Below, in pieces: positions 57,701 through 64,000 of a DNA stretch of 64,000 nt (position 1 is its first letter; every line of letters begins with the position of its first letter). The stretch covers positions 518,368-582,367 of the forward strand of contig OZ026850.1 of assembly GCA_964023205.1 (NCBI GenBank). The letters run 5' to 3'. This stretch comes from Lutraria lutraria. Lineage: Eukaryota > Mollusca > Bivalvia > Venerida > Mactridae. Made by a program: the position numbers and the translations under genes. The notes under the pieces were generated by a model. That model was given only the letters and a program-made list of their open reading frames with translations, did no database searches and was not told where the DNA came from.

Positions 57701-59713
57701 TGTTCTTATTTCAATATGAGTTACGTCACTGTTGCGTTGAACCCTCGATATATAGTTCAAACATATTCCTGATAACTAAGTGAGGTGATTTTTATGACAT
57801 GCAAAATAAAATTCTTTAGATTTGTCAATTTCATTTCTATAACGTCAAAAATACAAATATTGTCATTTTTTGGACTAAATTTTTCAATCTGTATATATTT
57901 CATTGAAAACAATACAAAAGTATGTGTTACTAACAACTGACAACGGATGTATTTATCTACTTTATTTTATACCTATATATCTCAGTTTAAACTGACTTGA
58001 TTTGATTGTAAACTTTTCTGGTGAAATAATGAAAGCTTGCATCTGAGTAATTCCTACTAACTGAGTGAATTTCGTCTAGTTCAGCTATCCATAGCCGCCA
58101 CTGGCATGAATTTTAATGCATAAGTTTTCTACATCCGCCATGTAATTGTTAAACTAGTCCCTGTTCCATGTTGCAGTGCTAGTCTATGTAAGTTCTGATT
58201 CCATGATTACTTTCAGTACTTTGATTTGAATGGTATAATTGAAATCATGCAGTTTTGTTGTAAATTAAATTATAAATTTGAGTAAGAAGTAATTATGATA
58301 TAATTTTTCATATTATACAGAAAATGACTAACTCTGATTCTATACATTGAGAATTCCGGCACATTTTTTATTAATTAATATTGTGATTTAAGATTATCAG
58401 AAGTTCGACTGACCTGTTTTTAAACTGATTTTATGATGTGTCTTGCGTAGATCATCAGCTAGCCAGTGATAGGATTCGTTTATGGAATGCACGAACATCT
58501 CGAACGCTCGCGGTCCTCGTCTTGTGAGTCGTAACAACATTTTCTGTATCTGCTCCTTCCTGGGTTTAACACTCTGAAATATGAATTTAAGTTTTATATT
58601 AACGTAAGATTTTGTTATTAATTAGAAGTTATAAACTCTCTGAAATGTAAATTTAATTTTAATGTTAATGGAAAATTTTGTTATAAATAAGTTTTGTTTT
58701 TCTTGTTTGGTAATGATAAATTCTATGAATAAAAATCATATCAAAGAAATCTTTGAATAAAGATCATACTTAAAATATTTAAGGTTTAGGTGAAATAGAA
58801 AAATAATGTTGTGTAATATTAAATCACCTGTATAAAAACAATCAAGGAACAAGGGTATGAAATGGATTTAAAAAAAAAAAATGGAAAAAAACATTTTTGC
58901 ATATACAAAATGATTTTTAATTATTAACAGAAAATTTGTTTCGACCAATTTCAGAAAAATTTGACCGGGATTAAAGATTTAATTAGACCCTTAGTCATTG
59001 TTACGTACAGTCATGTGGTTTTGTGTGAGTGTACATTTTAGCGCTTTGATCCGAATATGTTTTTTTTTAATATCTAATCTTCGATACAGCATTATACCAG
59101 TTTTTACGTCGAAGTGGAAAATAGAACTATAACTTTGACCACATTTTTAAATCAATTTCAAATTTTTACACGTTGAGTTTGTCTCTCATTGTCATTTTTT
59201 TCACACAGCATTTGCCGATTTTTGATCATTCATTGATAAAAACCTTCACCACAATGTGTGGATAGTGAGTAATTGAACAAAATGTTACTTTAATGAAAGT
59301 ACTTGTCACAGACATTTATATATCGAAAGATGGTAGAAAACCACTTTGACTTATGGTGAAAAAGTCACCAAAATGTGATCCAAATATTATGAACTTGAAT
59401 TACACCTCTTAATAAAGCCTTCGTTGTGTATAAATTAATACCAATTTTTAGTGTTGGCCCATTTTTTTCATCAGCTTGATTATATTTCAAAGTCTGATCA
59501 TTTTTTTATTAATAATAATTAATTATATTAATTATTAATTAATTATTTTTCTATAGGTGTAAAACAAATTTTCTGTACCTTGATTTCCTCAATCATGTCT
59601 TCATTAAATATCCCGTGATGAAGTAATTTAGCCACAAGGTCGGCCGTGAGGTCAAGGTCTCGAACCAAGTCCGGGTGATGATGCTGTAGCGCTAACTTCT
59701 GCGATTTATTCAT
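54736..59713 (-). CDS. CARD-coiled-coil protein D, longer and divergent
   Basis: Three exons: 59713-59579, 58573-58414 and 55700-54736, GT-AG, 1260 bases, 419 aa. Exon 1 is 45 codons and ends at the same place in the CARD as in A and C. The CARD (about 5-90: DLVRDLDLTADLVAKLL, GIFNEDMIEEI, KMLLRLTRRGPRAFEMFVHS, WLADDLRK) is closer in feel to the caspase-9 type than the others. The module shared by A-C is absent; in its place is an acidic, Ser-rich linker (about 130-180) and a long coiled coil (about 205-340), then a basic Ser/Arg-rich tail (STRLSRKSTGREISH) ending SSSHWKY. No catalytic residues, so an adaptor or scaffold is likely. Intron 2 is 2.7 kb and carries a 30 bp tandem array. Confidence 0.88.
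55753..56478. repeat. 30 bp tandem array in CARD D intron 2, about 24 copies
   Basis: Unit is TCACCTAACTCAGTCACTTC plus AATATTTAGA. Nearly all units differ only by substitutions (TCACC or CCACC at the start, CAGCC for CAGTC), with no indels. Open frames on both strands follow from the 30-base period and are not genes. Confidence 0.97.
56535..56645. repeat. Dispersed repeat, GGAAACTGAACGATAG family, copy 4
   Basis: TTTTTGGAAACTGAAC to GTTAAACTAGTTCCTG and GTGCTTGTCTATG, in CARD D intron 2. Confidence 0.65.
57667..57753. mobile_element. Palindromic CGAGGGCTCAGCGC element, copy 2
   Basis: TATATCGAGGGCTCAGCGCA pairs with TGCGTTGAACCCTCGATATA. Interior inverted relative to copy 1. In CARD D intron 2. 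Confidence 0.85.
58078..58192. repeat. Dispersed repeat, GGAAACTGAACGATAG family, copy 5
   Basis: AGTTCAGCTATCCATAGCCG, ATCCGCCATGTAATTGTTAA and GTCTATGTAAGTTCTG, in CARD D intron 2. Confidence 0.65.
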
Positions 59714-61084
59714 TGTGTTATGCTTTGTGTGTAAACATCGGTAAAAAATATTTTAAATTGATTTTTATTGTTTTCACTGTCTTAGACTGTCATACGTTGT
59801 TTTTTTTTAATAAGTGTCCGATTAGATTTTCAAAACACAGCTTGTAGAAATTTTCTTAAATCCATAAATTGTAACTCCGGTCCTCTTGAGTTCTAATTGA
59901 TTTTTGTAACAATATTATTATCCAAAGTTTTGATTACCGTCCTGTCACTTTGTCAATTTGTTGTCAGTTTGTTTTCCGAGTAAATAATCCTGTAACTATA
60001 GCTAGGTGCCCGGTTGATTTAAAGATCCAAGTTTTCTTTTTTTTTTCTTCTAAAAATCCATATCTGTACACAGTCTCTTATCACTATTGAATACCGCTTA
60101 TCAGTGCAAATAAGGTGAACAATTAGCTATTTAAATCTTACTTCACCGAGTGTAATAATAATATATTGTATAATAATCCAATTTCTATTACACCGCTAGA
60201 AAATTCTGTTTATTTTTCGGGGACTGTCACCCAGTTGTCCGCACAGGACCGATTTACAAGACGAACTAACGCATAAAATCTTCTAATACCTTACTGTATA
60301 CAATTACTAAACCTTGAAGCTCTGAAATCTATAATCTATTCGAACTTAGCCAAAAAAAGTTTAAAAAGCCGATACCATACTTGTTCAAATAGATCGAACG
60401 CAATCATTTGAAATGATCTATATCTTTTATACTGGCGTCAATCACATTTATGAAATGTTTGTATAATATTCTTTTCAATAAAATTTCAGTGAATGTCGTA
60501 TCAACTTTTGTTAAATGTCTGTATGACATTGGACCATATTGGATTTCATTTTTCTGAAGGCTCAAACAATAGATACGTATTTAATGCTTTATATGAGAGC
60601 TATATAAATAACTTATATTATTTTCTTGACGCAATTATTTAACATTGAAATTAATACAAAAGGAAGATCTACTTCTTAGTAGAAATCCGGATTTAATGCA
60701 TTTTAGAGAGTCCTTAAATTTCCCATTCAAAAACTTTGTGATTATTTGTCTTTTATTAATTTTCCCAATGTTTATTTTTGGCAATAAAACAGTGGATCCC
60801 TGAGTCAACTTAATGTTGAAATTGTTCATAATTATTTTCTGCAATTACATAATCAGCAGTGCTAACTTAATTAGATTTATAAAATGTTTGATAAAAATTA
60901 AACTGTTCAGTCATTTTAGCTCATTATATTGTTGCTAAAATGCCCCAGTCTCCATTGTCAAATAGTTACGGTTTTTTACTAGTGAACATAAATTAATTGT
61001 AAAAAAAATAATTGTAAAATAAAGGTGGAAAATTGTAAGTATTTTTAAATTTATTTTGGGTCAAAATTCACTTTTAGCATGTCC
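59714..61084. other. Upstream region of CARD D; no gene seen
   Basis: AT-rich with no recognisable exon. Confidence 0.5.
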
Positions 61085-61230
61085 GTTTTTGAAGCTAATG
61101 TCATCACTGCGGCATCTGCGGCATGAAAAAACTTAAGAGGTAGCAACATGAAACTTCATAGGTTGATAGATCTCACTGAGGTGATGAAAAGACAAGCGTT
61201 TGCACCACTCGCGGCACTCTTGTTTTTTTA
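61085..61230 (+). repeat. Dispersed repeat shared with 34625-34790
   Basis: AGAGGTAGCAACATGAAACT and GATCTCACTGAGG in the same order as the other copy. The open frame at 61148-61522 begins in it and is not supported. Confidence 0.6.
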
Positions 61231-61734
61231 TCTTCATGAATTATTTAATGGTTGTGGTATAATCGCTAAAAGAATGAGTAATTATCACTTGTTACCTCCC
61301 ACTGTGTATAATAAGGAAACATGTATGTTTTGGATACGATACATGCTAAATTTATTAGACAATGGTTACAATAGACTATTGTATAAATTAATTCAAATGA
61401 GAAAAATTTATACCTGTAACTGGCTTTGTTTTAGATGTAATCAAAACCTAAACTGTACTTCAACTCGTGTCTGTGTTATTTTTCAGTTGTATCGACTTAA
61501 TGTATTTGAATTCTTATCTTAAGAGTTAATGTATGTCTGGATCATTAATTCAAGAATGAAAACCAATTAGCACTTGAAATAGAGAAATTGATTAACACGG
61601 AGTATAGGGTTATGTTTGTCACTATTTATATACAAGTATGATATTAACCTTGTGGGTCAGTCCGTAAGGTATTTATCGTATATCTTTGTTTCAGTGCATT
61701 TATCACATATTTAATATTACAGTTTGATACGGTG

Positions 61735-61935
61735 GCCTGTTCACCTATCCAGTTTTCCTGGACAGTATTCTAACCAGTACTTACTTACCCTTCTGCAAGG
61801 AGCAGACAACTTCTCACCATATGGAGGTAAATCCAAGATTTTTGTCAAATTTTCATAGAAGGGCATGATCTGCCACAACTGGGATTCAAACCCGGATCTC
61901 CGGATTATAAGTCCAGCACATTATCCACTGCACCA
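61735..61935 (-). mobile_element. tRNA-headed SINE
   Basis: Minus strand: CCATGGTGCAGTGGATAATG (A box), CGGGTTTGAATCCCAG (B box), body with GCCCTTCTATGAAAATTTG and an end with AGTACTGGTTAGAATACTGT. Body and end are shared with 62746-62935. Confidence 0.75.
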
Positions 61936-62745
61936 TGGTTGTGGCCCATATATAGTCTAGTGTAAAGAAATGAACAATGAAAGAACAAATTTTATATACC
62001 TGCCCTGTCCGCTCTTGCGATGACTCGGTACTGCTAAGTCAGTCTTGATTTATACTGATTGGTTTGAACGTAGCTCTTAAATTTGAATTGTATATTTTTT
62101 CTTCAATTACAAATTTCCAATCATTCAAAATAGGAAAAATATGGTAGTTAACGGAATTAAATGCCTGCTGACCGGGAGGCTTTAAAACTCGGATCTTTTA
62201 TCTTCTACTATTTACTTAACCCCTTTCAAAATTGTTAGTAAGTGCTAATATTTGCAAAGTATTGATCGTTTTCAATAATGTATTATGTATTTATTATCTA
62301 TGTACCAGTTTTGTGTAAATAGACCTGTATTTACATAGCAGGTTATGACTTCAACTTTCAATAACTAGACTGATGATTGGAGCTTTTTGAAATCTTAGAA
62401 AATTGAAATTCTGTTTGTTTAAGAACATGTGAATATTTTTGGTAACAAAATGAATTATAATGTCACAATGCGCACCCTTTGTAGTGATAAATTTATGTAT
62501 GTAATAAGGTGGAATTTAAGTCAGTATTAAATCATCTTTGTTCATGACTGCGATCTTTATATAAGTATAAAAAAATCAGCTAATATAGTTTCAAATCATC
62601 GAATACTTCCCATACAGTTATTAAGCATTTTGATTTTCATTCTTGAATTTCCATGTTTCTTGTTCTCACAACATTTTGTTACAAGTTGAAGAACTTTTAC
62701 TTACTTATTCATTCAAGTATATAAGCATTTGCCACGAGTTTCTTT
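61936..62745. other. No gene seen
   Basis: AT-rich, no exon. Confidence 0.5.
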
Positions 62746-62935
62746 CATCAGCAGGCTGTGGTCTAGTGATCAGTGAGCTGATTTTTTACCCAGCGATCCA
62801 GTTTGATTCCCAGTCGTGGCAGGTCGACCCTGCTTTTAAAATTTGATATAAAATGTTGATTTTCCTTCATATTTGGAAAGGTTGCCAGTTCCATGTGGAA
62901 GGGTATGATAGTACTGGTTAGAATAAAGTCCAGGA
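62746..62935 (+). mobile_element. tRNA-headed SINE
   Basis: Head GGCTGTGGTCTAGTGATCAG with B-box-like CAGTTTGATTCCCAG, body with GGTTGCCAGTTCCATGTGG and GTACTGGTTAGAATAAAGTC, as in the other SINEs here. Confidence 0.7.
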
Positions 62936-63260
62936 AAACATGGTTTGTTAATTGGCCGCTGTATATAACTGAACATTTGTTGAGAAACGGCCAAAAACAA
63001 ATAAATCTTTCATCAGATTGTAAATTTTTCATAGAAATTTTTTTAAAAATGAATCAAGTTGTTCAATTAAGATTTATTTATAAGAGTTCAATAGGTTTGT
63101 TTAGTTCACTGAGTTAAGTTAAATATATCATGACAAAGTTTGAAGATTTTTGTGACAAGGTAAACTCACTGTAATTATTGCCTTATGAGAGGAATTTTTA
63201 AAAGTTATCTAAATATTGTTAGTTCATTTTTAAAAAAATTTATGTTAAGAATGTGACATT
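62936..63260. other. No gene seen
   Basis: AT-rich sequence. Confidence 0.5.
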
Positions 63261-63482
63261 TAGGTCATCATTAAAAAATGTTTGTTTGCAGTAATGCTAC
63301 CTACTCACCAAATAGGCCCATACCCATCTTTTTTTTTTTGCCTTTCGGGTACATAAAAAATGCAATTTAACTTGTATTTTGTGTTCTTTCCAAAAAATAA
63401 AATTGTAAAAAAATGTTCCTACTTACCTACACACTGAAATTGTCTGTGTGGGGTTACCTCAAACAAACATTTTATTTCGACA
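63261..63482. mobile_element. GGCCATCC-ended MITE, diverged copy
   Basis: AGGTCATCATTAAAAAATGT then TTTGTTTGCAGTAATGCTAC at the left; GGGGTTACCTCAAACAAACA at the right. Same layout as 22102-22345. Confidence 0.6.
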
Positions 63483-63898
63483 TAATTAAGGCATTTAATG
63501 TGCACAAATAATGTCAATTCTGTGTCATTAAACAATAATAAGTATTTTTTTAAAGATAATAAAAACAATTAAAATTTACTTTGATTATTGATAAAAGAAT
63601 AGATTTTATTTACCACATGCCATGTGTCAGATAATATTACTTGATGACTTAAAGTATTAAGTAAAAAATCAGTTATAAGTAAGATAGTATAATGATATTG
63701 AGTAAATTGACATTTGCCAATTATTGACACAGTTTGAATTTTTTCCCACTTGGGTTTTAATATTGCACCAACATACCCCTGTCAAATTGTTATTCACGTT
63801 TCATTAACTATTCATAATATATGCGAGAAAAGTTCAAGAAAAATTCAAAATTTCATGAATTCCTTTCTATGGGGCCACAAGGGTCATTAGAAGACTTA
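63483..63898. other. No gene seen
   Basis: AT-rich sequence. Confidence 0.5.
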
Positions 63899-64000
63899 TT
63901 TCAGGTTTAACAGTCGAGGAAGACCCTAGGCTTATACCTGGGTAGAAAAACCGATCTTCAGTAAGCCAGCTGGACAGCTTCCTCACATATCGAGGGCTCA
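63899..64000 (-). mobile_element. SINE core, then start of a third palindromic element
   Basis: 63915-63985 matches the core of the SINE at 52020-52264 (CTGGGTAGAAAAACCGATCT, AGCTTCCTCACAT). ATATCGAGGGCTCA at 63987-64000 begins the palindromic element and is cut by the window end. Confidence 0.6.

Noticed and set aside
61148..61522. 124-codon plus-strand frame
   Set aside because: Begins in a dispersed repeat, no domain or splice support.

Overview
The window looks like nuclear DNA of a marine invertebrate, most probably a bivalve or other mollusc. The reasons are split genes with GT-AG introns, AT-rich gene deserts, abundant minisatellites, short inverted-repeat transposons and tRNA-headed SINEs, secreted C-type lectins of EPN type, and a local family of CARD proteins. 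The species is an inference. All gene models were built by hand from splice sites, frame continuity and protein resemblance; no search was run.

Layout. At 1-2.1 kb is the last exon of a minus-strand gene, open in three frames in turn and so probably frame-broken, with an array of CACGTG E-boxes beyond its poly(A) signal. At 3.8-12.2 kb is a tandem duplication of about 4.1 kb, each copy carrying a four-exon minus-strand C-type lectin gene and its own minisatellites. At 13.8-16.3 kb is a five-exon minus-strand NADPH-dependent FMN reductase-like gene. At 17.7-28.8 kb is a complete 19-exon WDR48 (UAF1) gene of 669 codons on the plus strand, whose introns hold tandem copies of the neighbouring splice junctions. 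At 29.6-30.9 kb is a 1.3 kb inverted-repeat element. At 31.8-35.1 kb are the first six exons of a CCDC73-like coiled-coil gene whose remaining exons are not visible.

From 36.8 to 59.7 kb, on the minus strand, lie four CARD-coiled-coil genes (called A, B, C and D here). A, B and C (274, 278 and 272 aa) share a CARD split by an intron after residue 45 or 46, a conserved middle module around an LVPL(V/I) motif, and a C-terminal coiled coil. D (419 aa) has the same first-exon architecture but a different, longer tail. They look like tandem duplicates of an adaptor-type gene and are the most interesting coding content here.

The rest is transposon-derived: at least six short inverted-repeat families in several copies, a fresh-looking 492 bp element with 32 bp perfect terminal repeats and a 7 bp target duplication, an 886 bp foldback element abutting the stop codon of CARD gene B, an 85 bp palindromic element, and several SINEs. 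The lectins and the CARD proteins suggest a recognition and signalling (immune-type) neighbourhood, but nothing in the sequence links them functionally.
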